Under the pieces are notes generated by a model. The model was not told the DNA's origin. It saw only the letters and a program-made list of their open reading frames with translations, and did no database searches. A program made the translations under genes and the position numbers. A stretch of 64,000 nt of DNA from positions 383,447,711 through 383,511,710 of the forward strand of contig OY856187.1 in assembly GCA_963693315.1 (NCBI GenBank), in the 5' to 3' direction. This stretch comes from Diogma glabrata. Its lineage: Eukaryota; Arthropoda; Insecta; Diptera; Cylindrotomidae. Of the stretch, positions 1 to 17,239 are shown piece after piece; within the stretch, counting starts at the first letter, position 1, and each line of letters starts with the position of its first letter.

Positions 1-204
1 AGATATACGCATGGAAAGTATATATTCTTTAGTAGTCGTGGATAAAATATTTTACAACATATTCAAATACCAGTTTAAATTCAAACAGCGGATTTTCTGA
101 TTTATTTAAAGAACAGCAAAAAACCTGTATATGTGTATGTAATTGTAACCAAAAAAACACATCTAATGAAAAACAGTTAACAGTACAGAAACTACTATAT
201 TATG

Positions 205-745
205 TATTCAGATGGATCCAAAACTGACAGTCTTTTAGCCTTTTGGACAGCCGATAAACAGATTCTACCCAGTTTTACAAGATAAGTCTACCCAGTTTTA
301 CAAATGTGTTTACAGCTGAAATGTTGGCAAATCTGCAATGCATAGACGAAGCCGAAAAAACATATCATATCAATATATCAATCTGCTCAGATTCTCTCAG
401 CTCAATTCAAACAATAAAAAACGAAACTAACTTGCACCTAATAGCGTCAATTATATCCAATACAGCATTTAATTCCAACAAACACTACACGATTTGCTGG
501 ATTCCAAGCCATATTGGAATAGAAGGCAACGATAAAGCTGATGAACTAGCAAAATAACAATCCCAGTCAGAATAGTCATCAAACGACAAATTAAGAGAAA
601 TAAAACCGTCCACTGATAAATAGCTTACAACCCCTATAATTTCTAGAAAAGACTCTGTTGTTTTAACCAGACTTCGAATAGGACATTTTGCCTTAACGCA
701 CAAACATCTAATAGAGAATCTTACACCTCAATTTTCTTCATGTTT
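205..745 (+). pseudogene. LINE ORF2 C-terminal remnant (RNase H domain)
   Basis: The reading contains an RNase HI start motif (YSDGSK, about 205-222). After a frame break it continues as an open stretch at 306-557 with the motifs CSDSLSSIQ and WIPSHIGIEGNDKADELAK, which match the later RNase H motifs of I/jockey-group LINEs. At about 659-735 a third piece reads LTRLRIGHFALTHKHLIENL, the usual sequence just before the C-terminal zinc motif of these ORF2 proteins. The domain would degrade RNA in the RNA:DNA hybrid. It is broken by a 23-bp tandem duplication (264-286 and 287-309) and by stops after 557, and is cut off near 745 where a Helitron end begins. The RT part is absent. Clade assignment beyond an RNase H-bearing LINE is not possible. 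Confidence 0.75.
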
Positions 746-754
746 TATATATAA

Positions 755-1770
755 CTAGCATGACCCGGCGTGCTTTGCTACGCCTATAAATAAAGTTTTT
801 GCGCAGACATTTTGTTGACGTAGCAATGATTTCAAAATGATTTTAAAAAGTTGTAATGAGAAATGATAGCGTATGATTTTTAATTTTTTTTTTAAATATG
901 AACGAAAAATAATCAACACTCTAGCTGATCAGTTCGGATATATGAAAAACTAGCGATCAAATAAGTTTTCAAGTACGGAATAAATAAATTTAAATGACTT
1001 GTTGAATTAGTAGAGGTGCGTCCTCTCTATATAAAACATTATACAGAACAAAAATTCACGAATTTTCACAGTGCTCATGCATTGTATTTGTTCCCGATAC
1101 GAAACACACAAAAACTGTTCTAAAGAAGTTTTTCTGAGAGAAAATGAAAAATGGTTTCAAATCGCAAAATTCAAGTGATTTACAATAATTCTTTTGATCT
1201 TAATCACTCACAAAATCTCTCAAAATTTTATTATTTTCGTTAAAAATTGTAAAAAATTTGTTATTTACATTATTCCCGTCGCATATTGCCGCTATTTCAT
1301 AAGCAAGGGAATTCTGGAAAACTCGTTATGAAAATATTCAATTTACATTGTGTCATTTTTATTGCAACTTATTTATTTTAATATGGAATAAATTTCAAAA
1401 TGTCGTTTTAATTTTATTTATTTATTCGACTACTTGTGGGTACCCTTTATTTTTTGTTTTTCCGTCTGGTGCATACACGAATAAATCAGAAGGTTTCCTA
1501 ACGCGCCAGCCACATACAGTTGTCCATGTGAGAAGAACAGATTCTCCAGATCCAGTCCACATACTTGCAGTAACTGTCCTTGTGCTTTGTTGATCGACAT
1601 TGCAAAAGCGAGTTGCACTGGAAACTAAACGTTTGAATTCAAATGCCATATCTGTTGGGATCATTGGAATACGTGGCAACACGACATCTTCCCCTTCGAA
1701 TTTTTCATTTAAAATCGTAGTTTCAATGGCATTGTTCATCATCTTTTTCACCGAAAATTTCAAAAAAATT
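755..1770 (-). mobile_element. Helitron, 3' portion
   Basis: Read on the minus strand, this carries the end of a Helitron helicase (1422-1760), about 670 bp of noncoding sequence, and a terminal structure: a hairpin with stem GGCGT/ACGCC, then about 8 nt, then CTAG (755-758) followed by a T in the flank. A hairpin before CTRR with insertion between A and T is the Helitron 3' signature. The element sits inside the preceding LINE remnant. Its 5' part, including the Rep domain and TC start, was not found; sequence beyond about 1.77 kb no longer looks like helicase. The 3' 220 bp is closely related to the palindrome at 61342-61781. Confidence 0.75.
1422..1760 (-). pseudogene. Helitron helicase (Pif1-like) C-terminal fragment
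   Basis: Two overlapping minus-strand frames together cover the end of a Helitron RepHel helicase. One frame gives EGEDVVLPRIPMIPTDMAFEFKR in two pieces and ends with [17 protein letters not shown]. The other gives [22 protein letters not shown] and [13 protein letters not shown]. In intact Helitrons these motifs ([28 protein letters not shown]) lie in one frame in this order, so at least two frameshifts separate them here. The ALSR/CSR arginine motif normally after YVA is altered. The fragment covers only the last 110 or so residues of a protein usually over 1000 aa and cannot act alone. Confidence 0.75.
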
Positions 1771-1872
1771 TGTGCAATATCAAAATATTTGACATATTTG
1801 GAATTACAGTATTTGTCACAACAACACATAAAAACCTTTTCAGACCTAGGTTCCACAACATCATACTTTTTA

Positions 1873-2221
1873 AGACGTTGATGGACGCAATTATTTTTTT
1901 TTATATTTTTCTTAGAAAATAGAAAACTAAATAATAAATCCTTTCACATAATAATGTACGACATAAGGCAATATTTCATAATAGGATGAAGGAAACAAAA
2001 ATAAAATACATTTTTTTTTAAATTTGTAGGAACAAAGCTAAAATTGGGTTACTAATTATCCTAGTGCTAGAAGCATATACCCAGATCATGTAACGGATTT
2101 TTTTCCTTCAATTCAGTATACATAATAGTTTTATGGAAGCTCATTTCTTCGAGCAAGCACAAAAGTTTATTTTTTAAAAAAATATAAAAAAAAAATAAAA
2201 AAACTGCGTCCATCAACACCT
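1873..2221. mobile_element. 349-bp MITE with 17-bp terminal inverted repeats and TA flanks
   Basis: The left end (1873-1889) and the reverse complement of the right end (2205-2221) match at 15 of 17 positions; both contain GTTGATGGACGCA. TA dinucleotides lie immediately outside both ends (1871-1872 and 2222-2223), consistent with a Tc1/mariner-type target duplication. The interior is AT-rich and has no open frame, so the element would need a transposase in trans. Superfamily is inferred only from the TA target site. Confidence 0.65.
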
Positions 2222-2223
2222 TA

Positions 2224-3050
2224 GAAGCATGTCAAGGAATATTCCATAACTAAGACTAAGGGTGCTATCGTGGATTGAAATCCACCAGCACCCCTAAAAT
2301 ATCACTTATTCCCTTATATCAGTGACATCATACTGCCATTGCCGGTGTATACGATATCTCACGTTAACTGATTTTTCAATAGTAGGTACTAAAGTACACG
2401 GGGTTGTCACACCCATAGATCCAAAATTTTAAACTTTACATATGTTCCCGAACATATATTAAATTCATTGGTATTAATGCATTGTTGCCGTTTGCAAATG
2501 TGTTGCCGGCTAAGTGCTACCATTTTTAATTAGTTTGTTCATCATGATTGCCCTCCGTGTTTGATTATACATAAGCTATTTATGCTACATAAAATACATT
2601 ATAAATACATTAGTATTTGTTCGAATTCCATTTCGTAGCTTTGAGCTTTAAATCGATATAATCGATATCATCAAATATCTTTACTTAGTTTTAGAAACAT
2701 GTATTACATACAATTTCAAGTCAACAACATATTTGGTGTAGATAAAAAAAATCATGATGTGTTATTCCAATATATATAATTTTGATTTTTGATATATAAA
2801 TGTAATTGTTTGTCAGATTATACTTTCATTTTTAAATTTCATAAAATCATGTTCAATGTAAAAAAACATTGATCAAAGTAACCTAAGGGCATAAAACGAT
2901 ATTTAAATAAAAACTCAAATAAAATAAGTATCAACATTTAGGCCAAAACCCTTTACATAATTATAAGGGCCCTGGGGTTCTGTTTAAAAAAAAAATTGCC
3001 AGTTACCTATGCGCAAGTGTACACAACAACTTCCCAATATTTCATGATGA
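2224..3050. other. No gene seen; one short hairpin
   Basis: No open frame or recognisable repeat was found. The only structure is a strong hairpin at about 2260-2294 (GGGTGCT pairing with AGCACCC, then GTGGATT with AATCCAC, tight loop). It may be part of a decayed element. Confidence 0.4.
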
Positions 3051-3098
3051 TCGGATGAATGGCGTATTAATGCATAAACGACAAACATACATACTTTC

Positions 3099-3437
<339 letters not shown>

Positions 3438-3715
3438 TTTTCTTTTTGAGATGGTAGAATACCTTTTTGTTTAAAATTTCCGAAGCCAAATTATTTGAAT
3501 TTAGAATAGAACTGAAAATTGAATCTTTAAATTATTATCTAAGTAATGAGTTAGTATTTATAAATCTTATGCTCTGAAGTATGAAGATATATTATGTAAT
3601 TAATTATAGCATTTGGTATTTTTGAATTAAGACACATATGACTTAACTGTTGGTGTCTATAAATAAAAATATGTTATTATTATAATAGTAAATTTTTTTT
3701 TTTGTAAAATAAGAT

Positions 3716-4890
3716 TAATTCAGGGAAGATAGAGCATTCAAAAAATTATGTGTTGAACTAACGCGAAATGTCTGGTTGAATGCCAGCTGATTTTTACTGG
3801 GACACATTGATCATTGAATCATTGCCTTCTTAAAATTCTATTCTGAACGCCATCTATTTTGGTGTTTTTTTTTTTTATAAATCTAGTGGCATCATTACAA
3901 CATGTGCTGTTTGATTGGTTTGCTGAATAGTCTGCAGAGTTTCTAGTTTTAGTCCAGGAACTGTTTTTTACCAGCATAAGTTTTGGCTCGTTTTAAATTA
4001 AACGAATTAAATTATTACGAATTAAATTATTTAGCAACACTGCGAATCAAAGCGCACAATAAACCACGAGTCCGAAGGACGAGTGTTTTAAGTAGTGGTT
4101 TGATTGAGCAGTGTTGCTTAAAAATAATTTAATGAGTAAAATTGAAAAATTTATGTAAAATTGCAAATAATAAAAATGTCCGTTTTCATTCATAAATGAT
4201 TGCATGTTTATGTTTATTTGTCAAAAATAAATTACACATTTATAGCATTTATGCGCCTACCAAGATGAAATCATATTTCAGTTTGTTAAAAGAAAAAATG
4301 ACAACAAAGAATTTTCATAGCGACAAAGCAAAATTATCGACGACAAGAAGAATTGCCGACAGTTAAAACAAAGCCTACTGTTTAAATATCATAGTTTGTT
4401 TGAATAAAAAATAAAATTTCTGACAAAAAAAAATTATCAAAGAAATTTGAAAAAGTCAGTCAAGTGCGAATAAATTTTGTTCGCCAACAATAACAATTAG
4501 ATAATATTTATAAAATAATTTTGTATTAATTTTATAAAGGTCAAGGCTTAATTTTTTCGTAATCTTGTATTAATATTTATAGAGCGTATGTGCAAAAATG
4601 CATAAAAATATAACTTTTACCCATTACATGTCAATAGGTGAATCGATTTATCTAATGATAAGTTAAAATGGATTGCTTATTGAATGCAAAATTTTTCATT
4701 AATCCTATCAGAAATCACTATCAGGAGGAGGACAATAGAGGAATTTCGTGCTATTCAATTTTTAATTTCCAACTAGCTTCAGTCTGTGAATTCGAATATG
4801 CCTTTCCTCAGCCCATTACAAATGCTGAATTACACCCAAAAAATTCACAGTTTCTCAAGCCGGATTTAAATGAACAAAAAAAGAAGTTCT
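3716..4890 (+). repeat. Dispersed repeat family, copy 1
   Basis: Blocks of this stretch recur at 19560-20585 and 39812-40500. They include GGGAAGATAGAGCATTC, the segment around GTCAGTCAAGTGCGAATAAA, and the stretch near TTTACCCATTACATGTCAAT. Near its right end a short open stretch (4668-4892) contains EYAFPQPITNAELHPKNSQF; copy 3 keeps the same codons in part but with stops. I do not recognise the family. It could be a noncoding transposon or a decayed gene fragment spread by one. A hairpin element (4017-4149) is inserted in this copy. Confidence 0.6.
4017..4149. mobile_element. Hairpin MITE family H1, copy 1
   Basis: An imperfect palindrome with arms beginning at AATTAAATTATTT and ending at AAATAATTTAAT. 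The inner arms carry AGCAACACTG and CAGTGTTGCT, and the tip is a GTCC/GGAC stem with a GAA loop flanked by a GA/GA internal mismatch. A second copy of the same family lies at 54701-54912. There is no open frame. Confidence 0.65.
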
Positions 4891-5482
4891 AAAACTAAAA
4901 CCCGACTACTGAAAAATCATGCTCTAAAAAAACTAAAACAAGAAAAAACTCTTGTCAGAAATTGTTATGTACTTTGTAAGCTATTCAATATTTATTGTCT
5001 TTTGAATAAAACAACTTTCACATAAGTAGTTTTAATAAATTTTATACATATTCATTTTCAGAGGATAGCCGTAGTCGTATGCCACCTACCCTAACAAAAC
5101 AATACATTCTAACAGTAGTGGGTGATTATCGGTTTTAGGGCAAAGTGCCTCACGCTATACATCTAAAGAGTGCTCAAGAGAGATGTATAGCATGACGCCC
5201 TACAGCTGATGATCACTTACTATACTCTTAGAATGTATTGTTTTGTTAGGTTAGATGGCATACGACTACGGCTATCCTCTGAAAATCAATATGAATATGT
5301 ATTAAATTTATTAAAATTACTTATGTGTCAGTTGTTTTATTCAAAAGACAATAAATATTGAATAGCTTACAATGTACATAACAATTTCAGATAAGAGTAT
5401 TTTCTTGCTTAATTTTTTTTAGAGCTTGATTTTTCAGTAGTCGGGTTTTAGTTTTTGAACTTTTTTTTTGTTTAATTTATTT
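4865..5482. repeat. Imperfect palindrome of about 0.6 kb
   Basis: The left arm (about 4865-5172) and right arm (about 5178-5482) are reverse complements over roughly 300 bp each, with scattered differences. Shared landmarks are AAAACCCGACTACTGAAAAA, AAGCTATTCAATATTTATTG and GATAGCCGTAGTCGTATGCC. The tip pairs GCTATACATCT with AGATGTATAGC around a 16-nt loop. The left end overlaps the end of dispersed repeat copy 1. It could be a fold-back transposon or an inverted duplication. No coding frame was found. Confidence 0.8.
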
Positions 5483-5602
5483 TGGGGTTATAATTTTGTG
5501 ATGAAGTAATTGCGCATCCGCTTTAAATTCTTTGTTTAGGGTTTTTGTTTTATATGTACATAGATTAGGTTTATAGGTAATATACCAAACTTACTCATAG
5601 GT

Positions 5603-5926
5603 TTATGGTTCGAAACTTGGAAGATTTCTAAACCTTTTCAATTTCTCAAGAGATCGTGAGTCATGAGGATTTTTCAGCAATTTATGATGATCCAAGGAAC
5701 AAATAAATAATCCATCTACAGACCTGACTCTGCTGAGAGCCACATAGGGCTCACCTTTAGCGAATAGTGAATTCGCCAAATCAATAACTAATGCTTTTCG
5801 TTTCATTTGAGTTTTCAATTTGATTTTTTTGTAATTTTTATTATAAGTGAGATCGGTTGTTAAAGCCTTAGTTTGAAATGAGCTAGCGACAGGATGATTA
5901 TGCGTGTGTGACCAACTCGTAGACAT
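5603..5926 (-). pseudogene. Pif1-type helicase C-terminal remnant, probably Helitron/Helentron derived
   Basis: The minus-strand frame contains ALVIDLANSLFAKGEPYVAL followed by SRVRSVDGLFICSLDHHKLL. This is the final helicase motif (YVALSRVRSLDGL type) of Pif1-family helicases carried by Helitrons and related elements. Only about 65 residues are recognisable; the first 40 residues of the open frame do not look homologous. It is of a different type from the CSR-like helicase end at 1422-1760, so it probably comes from another Helitron lineage. No upstream Walker motifs were found in the next kilobase. Confidence 0.6.
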
Positions 5927-5929
5927 TTG

Positions 5930-6940
5930 CGGTTTACCAGACCTACCACTACACGATGTTATCTAACGAAACACTTCATCGCTTAATAGTATTGATTTTT
6001 GTCGGTTTTCATTTTTAAATTTTGTCATTTTGTTTGTTTATAATACACAAAGAGTGAGTGTTAGCCATTTAGGATAGTGCTTCACGGGATTTACGATCCT
6101 TTAGGATTAGGGCATTTGATTTGTAGAGAATGTTAGAATAACGGAACAACAGGTGATGCAATTTGTTGGCTGTTGGTGATGTTTGCCAGTAACACCCTGC
6201 CCTGTAATATTTCATCAGATTCTAGGTCTTCGACGGAGTTAAACCTTTACAATTGTATGCTCGTTAAAACTTTCTTCCATGGTCTTTGATTTGATTTTCT
6301 TAGAACATGACCGGTGTAGTGGGCGTGGACTCCTAAAGCACTGCTAGTGCCTCTTTTTTGTGCCTCCGTCGTTGCACCAAAGACAACATCAGGCCTAATA
6401 ATTCTTTTCGTTTTACAGGATGTGTAGGTGCATACATTGGGCTGGCAAGGAAGCAATTCGATGAAAAATGCTTGCACACGGCTCTCTGAGACCCCTAGAC
6501 CCCATGTTTTCTTTTTGGACCAGTGTTGTCACTGCAGGTGAAACCTGTTAAATGCCCTATAGTTAATGTTTTTTTAAATCATCTAGGTTTTTGGAGATGG
6601 GTGGTCCGTCAGCCACAACTCTGCCTTAATTTTTGTAGTTTGGTTTTCAAAATAATTTTTAAAAAATTTTTGAGATTGTTCCTTTAGGAAAACTTTGAGT
6701 CATATAGAAAATTTGGAATTTTGTTGTTGAAAAATTTTAAAATTTAGGTTGAAGATTTTGTTTTTGAAATAATTTTTGAATTTTTTTATTTTGGAAAATT
6801 TAGAAATTAATTTCTTTTCAAAGCATTCTTTTTATGTCTTTTAGAATTAAATTTTTTGGGAAAGTTTTTGAATTTTTTAAATATGTTTTTGATTTTTGTT
6901 AGTTTTTAATTGTTTTGGTAATTTTTGGTTTTTATTTTAT
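5930..6940. other. No gene recognised
   Basis: A T-rich stretch. One minus-strand open frame of 76 codons (6247-6477) has no family I recognise. From about 6580 to 6930 the sequence is simple T/A-rich material. Confidence 0.35.
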
Positions 6941-6941
6941 T

Positions 6942-7193
6942 CTAGAGTACTGTATACTTAGTCGTTATTATGACTTCCGATCTTAAATTTTTCCTCACCC
7001 TCAGCAGCTTATTCTGTAATTTGTGCTCCTGAAAATGAACGGTGTGAACATACCCCTGATTTTGTCCTATGGTCATGTGGTTCATAGTGTTTTTGAAGAA
7101 ATCTTCAGCCTCAGAATCGTATCTGGTCAACTTGTCAAACGCCATCACGATGGGCCTATCAGAAATTGGTAACAATAAAATTGACACAAACAA
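6942..7193 (-). pseudogene. Unidentified protein-like ORF fragment
   Basis: An 83-codon minus-strand frame of mixed composition (contains PIVMAFDKLTRYDSEAEDFF and NHMTIGQNQGYVHTVHFQEH). It looks more like real protein than the surrounding AT-rich translations, but I do not recognise a family. It abuts an RTE-like 5' segment at 7200, so it may be a truncated older element or a host exon fragment. Confidence 0.2.
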
Positions 7194-7199
7194 TGGTTA

Positions 7200-7545
7200 C
7201 TCCACTCTTTACAGGTAGAACATAACCAAAAACTGCCCAACCTATCCATCCCGCATTCCGCCTCAACAGGAAGCTGGGCGCATATTAGTCTTTTCCGTGA
7301 GCCAACTGCACATAAAACTTTGTCAAAGCTGACTCACAGTTCTACGGTAATAGTGACGACGGTTGGTGGGATGTTTGATGCAAGGAATTCTAATCTCTCA
7401 TATTTGTCAAGGACTGTACGCAGTCAAAATTACTCACCAAAATATTTTCAAGTTTGCAATTTATAGCAATTTATAACAAAACAAAAAATCAATGAACAAA
7501 TCTTAACCCTTCCTCTGAATTTTTTGTACATGAAGCCGCGGGATG
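7200..7545 (+). repeat. 5' region of an RTE-like LINE (solo fragment)
   Basis: This stretch aligns with 31280-31690, sharing AGTGACGACGG, GGAATTCTAATCTC versus GAAATTCTAATCTC, TTTGTCAGGGACT-like sequence, ATTACTCACC and the end block CTAATCCTTCCTC. In the second locus the same sequence lies directly upstream of a reverse transcriptase fragment, so it is probably the 5' leader of that LINE family. No coding part follows here. Confidence 0.5.
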
Positions 7546-7777
7546 AATCCATCAAGACTACAAAATGGCTCTTTATTATTCAAAAATCTACATAAATAAT
7601 TTTGGTGATAACATAATAATGGAAATATATAGAAGTGTAAATCTGTAGGTATCTACTTAAAGGAAATTGGAATTAATATAAGTAACGATGTTAATTTTAT
7701 ACGTATATATATTACTTTTTTAATTAAATTAAGATTAAGATTAAGAACATTCGTCCACCAGACATTTTACTACAAGA

Positions 7778-7851
7778 TGGCGCCCAACAAGGGGCTCGAA
7801 CGCTCTGTCTTGAGATTAATAGTCTCACCTAATGAAGTTTAGCAAGTAGGA
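7778..7851 (-). pseudogene. tRNA-Lys-like pseudogene with encoded CCA
   Basis: On the minus strand the last 50 nt closely match the 3' half of an insect tRNA-Lys: anticodon stem TGAGA/TCTCA, T-arm containing GTTCGAGCCCC, an acceptor strand ending TTGGGCG, and a genomic CCA (7780-7778). The anticodon loop reads CTATTAAT where tRNA-Lys(CTT) has CTCTTAAT, so the anticodon is lost. The D-arm half is poorly conserved. The encoded CCA suggests reverse transcription of a mature tRNA or a tRNA-derived SINE head. Homology runs well beyond 18 nt, so it is more than a primer-binding site. Confidence 0.6.
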
Positions 7852-8213
7852 CGTTAACTTGCATATTTGCCAGAGAGCCTTATCAATTTTAAGATACCAG
7901 ATTTGGACAAAACCAAACGAACAACATGCGAAGACATAGGAATTCTTTCATTAACGCTAACAGAAATACAATTTGATCAACGTGACTTGACAACGTCTGC
8001 GTTGATTGATGACACTTTAAAATTTTGCATTTTCTTATTAACACAAATGAAACATACAAATCAGACTGCTAGCTAAAGATAGCGGAGTAACCATCAGGAC
8101 GTCTTGAAACACAAAGGTTTTACTAAAATACCAATTTCGAATATTGACAAAAATACGAAATTTCCCAAATCGAAAAGTTAAAAAACTAAATCATACAATT
8201 AATTAAGTTTAAA

Positions 8214-8227
8214 TTTATTTATTTATT
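8214..8227 (-). promoter_or_regulatory. Polyadenylation signals of gene A
   Basis: Three overlapping AATAAA hexamers on the minus strand, about 55-65 nt after the stop codon of DUF1397 gene A. Matching signals occur at the same distance behind genes B (17173-17182) and C (58679-58692). Confidence 0.6.
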
Positions 8228-8279
8228 ATTTCATCGAAGAATCAGAATCATTCTAGCAAACCATTACGGTTAATTTGAT

Positions 8280-15322
<7,043 letters not shown>

Positions 15323-15490
15323 CTTGATTGAAATAATAACTTATAACAACAAAGCTTTAAAATTTTTGAGATGTTTAACGGTTGAAAGTTGACTGTGAAT
15401 AAAAATTGTAAAATATTTAACTAATTAAGAAATTTTTGTTGCAGTAACAAAAATATTTTAGTTCAAAATAAAAACTTGTGACCGGTGACC
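15323..15490 (-). promoter_or_regulatory. Conserved upstream region of gene A
   Basis: About 165 bp upstream of the start codon are strongly similar to the region upstream of gene B (19173-19340), although flanking intergenic DNA diverges. A TATA-like TTATAAG lies about 20-25 bp before the ATG, and TTTTAAAGC lies further upstream. This suggests a retained core promoter and short 5' UTR. The transcription start is not known. Confidence 0.4.
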
Positions 15491-16204
15491 GAAGATCGCA
15501 ATTATTAGTTGATAAGAATTATATAGAGTGTTCAGGTTGGGGATGGTGGATGTAGAGATGATAATTTCTAAGGGCACTCAGTTTAACTTTTATGAATTAA
15601 AGACTAACACACGATATATATGAGCATATATATGAGCATATTACACAAGTTCAGCAAATTTTTGAGAAATTTTGACTTGACCTCTTTTAATTTTGATTAT
15701 TTTTTGTTTATAGATAGTCTTTCAGAAATAAAAAATTCAAGTTCTCTTAGAATTTTCTTTTTTTTTGTTATTTTGTGATGTGAGTGCATTTTGACGTGCG
15801 ATTGTAGAAAAAATACTCAATCGATTTTCATAAATGATATGTCGTTGAATAAGTATTAGAACAAAGTTTTGAAAAATGTACACTGTTAATTTTTTTAAAT
15901 AACTTTTTACGGTGTAAAATAAGAAGAAAACGGTGTAATTGAAGAAAAGATGGGACAGCCTCTTTTTTTTTTTAACTAAATTGAAGCTTATTTGATATCT
16001 AATCACTTGTGAATGTTTAGGACACGCGTTAATTTTTATTTTAGAGATAAAATTCGTTGTGCATATGACTGTCGGGAATCATTTTTTTTTGTTCTGAAGG
16101 AAAATTATAAAAATGGCGGTATAAACTAAGAGATTTTTTTTTTATGTTAAATATCAAATATTTTATTATTAGATGCACTTTTTAAAATATTATAAAAATT
16201 ATAT

Positions 16205-17072
16205 ATGTACAATAAAGAAAATATAAGCAATTTCAGCATAAATCCAAAAGCGCTTATTGTATGTACATTAAATGAAGCATATGTGGAGTTTAAAAATAAG
16301 TTTCCTGATGTGAAAATAGGATTTACTACATTTACGTCCCTTTGACCACAAGAATGTATAAAATTATCCCAAGGAGTTCATAATGTATGCGTGTGTACCA
16401 TACATCAAAATATGAAACTAATGATTCAACACTTTAAGATGTCTTGGATTACTGATGCTGCTTTCCAGAATTATAAAACATTAATTGACTTTGTTTCATG
16501 TGGTGAATTAACAGAAGATTGTCATACTTTGAAGTGCAATGAATGTTCAAAAAAACTTCAACAACTGGAAGAAAAATTACTAAATGATTTTGACGTTAAC
16601 AGAATCCTTCAAGTCAAATATCAACAATGGAATACCACTGATCGATGCAATTTGGATACTTTAATAGAAACTGTAGAAGAATTTATGAAAAAATTTATTT
16701 ACCTTTTACAAATTTTGATACCACACAACTTCATAGCAAAACAGCAATCTACATTCATTGTGGAAAAAAAAATTAGAAGCAGGAGAGTGCTTCGTTCAAG
16801 GGGATTTTTCTGAAAACAACGGCTTCATAATTCAGGATTCGGTTCAAGGCTATCATTATAATAATTCACAAGCTACTATTCATCCATTTGTGATTGTGAC
16901 AGCACCGAAGTTTTATACTCATTTCGGATATAAACGATCACAACAGTACTACAGTCCATCTTTTCATTACAAAACTTATTGAATTCATCAAAACGCATAT
17001 AAATTCTAATATTACGAAAATAATTTATAACACTGACGGTGCACTTTCTCAATACAAAAATAAACATAACCT
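16205..17072 (+). pseudogene. Transposase-like protein remnant (uncharacterised arthropod family)
   Basis: From an ATG at 16205 the frame reads LNEAYVEFKNKFPDVKIGF, then a stop near 16341, then VCVCTIHQNMKLMIQHF and a Cys-rich piece ending ECSKKLQQLEEKL. Next come QVKYQQWNTTDRCNL and PHNFIAKQQSTF. After a frameshift near 16770 it continues as GECFVQGDFSENNGFIIQDS and GYHYNNSQATIHPFV, and after another as IIYNTDGALSQYKNKHNLIN. I recognise this motif order (CVCTIHQN, DFAENY, NNSQATIHPF, SDGAAGQYKN) from a widespread, poorly characterised transposase-like family in arthropods and cnidarians. The acidic residues in DFSEN and NTDG could be a DDE-type catalytic set; that is inference. It lies between genes A and B and is inactive. 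Confidence 0.65.
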
Positions 17073-17239
17073 AATTAACATCAATTTCAAATATCGATAC
17101 AAATACAAGAATTTCCTATATCGAATAGTTAAAAAGTAAAAAAACTAAGTCATTCAGATTATTTAGTTTAAATTTATTTATTTGTTATTTCATCGAAGAA
17201 ACAGAATCATATTATAACAAACCATTAAGTTTAATTGGT

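Noticed and set aside
2641..2700. ATCGAT-rich stretch as a regulatory cluster
   Set aside because: Only two or three copies in AT-rich DNA; no more than chance would give.
4068..4085. GAGTCCGAAGGACGA resembling stem II of a hammerhead ribozyme
   Set aside because: The flanking CUGAUGA and GAAAC cores are absent; the surrounding bases simply extend the hairpin stem.
7778..7795. Primer-binding site of an LTR element using tRNA-Lys
   Set aside because: Similarity to tRNA-Lys extends about 50 nt into the anticodon arm, and no LTRs or gag frame lie nearby.
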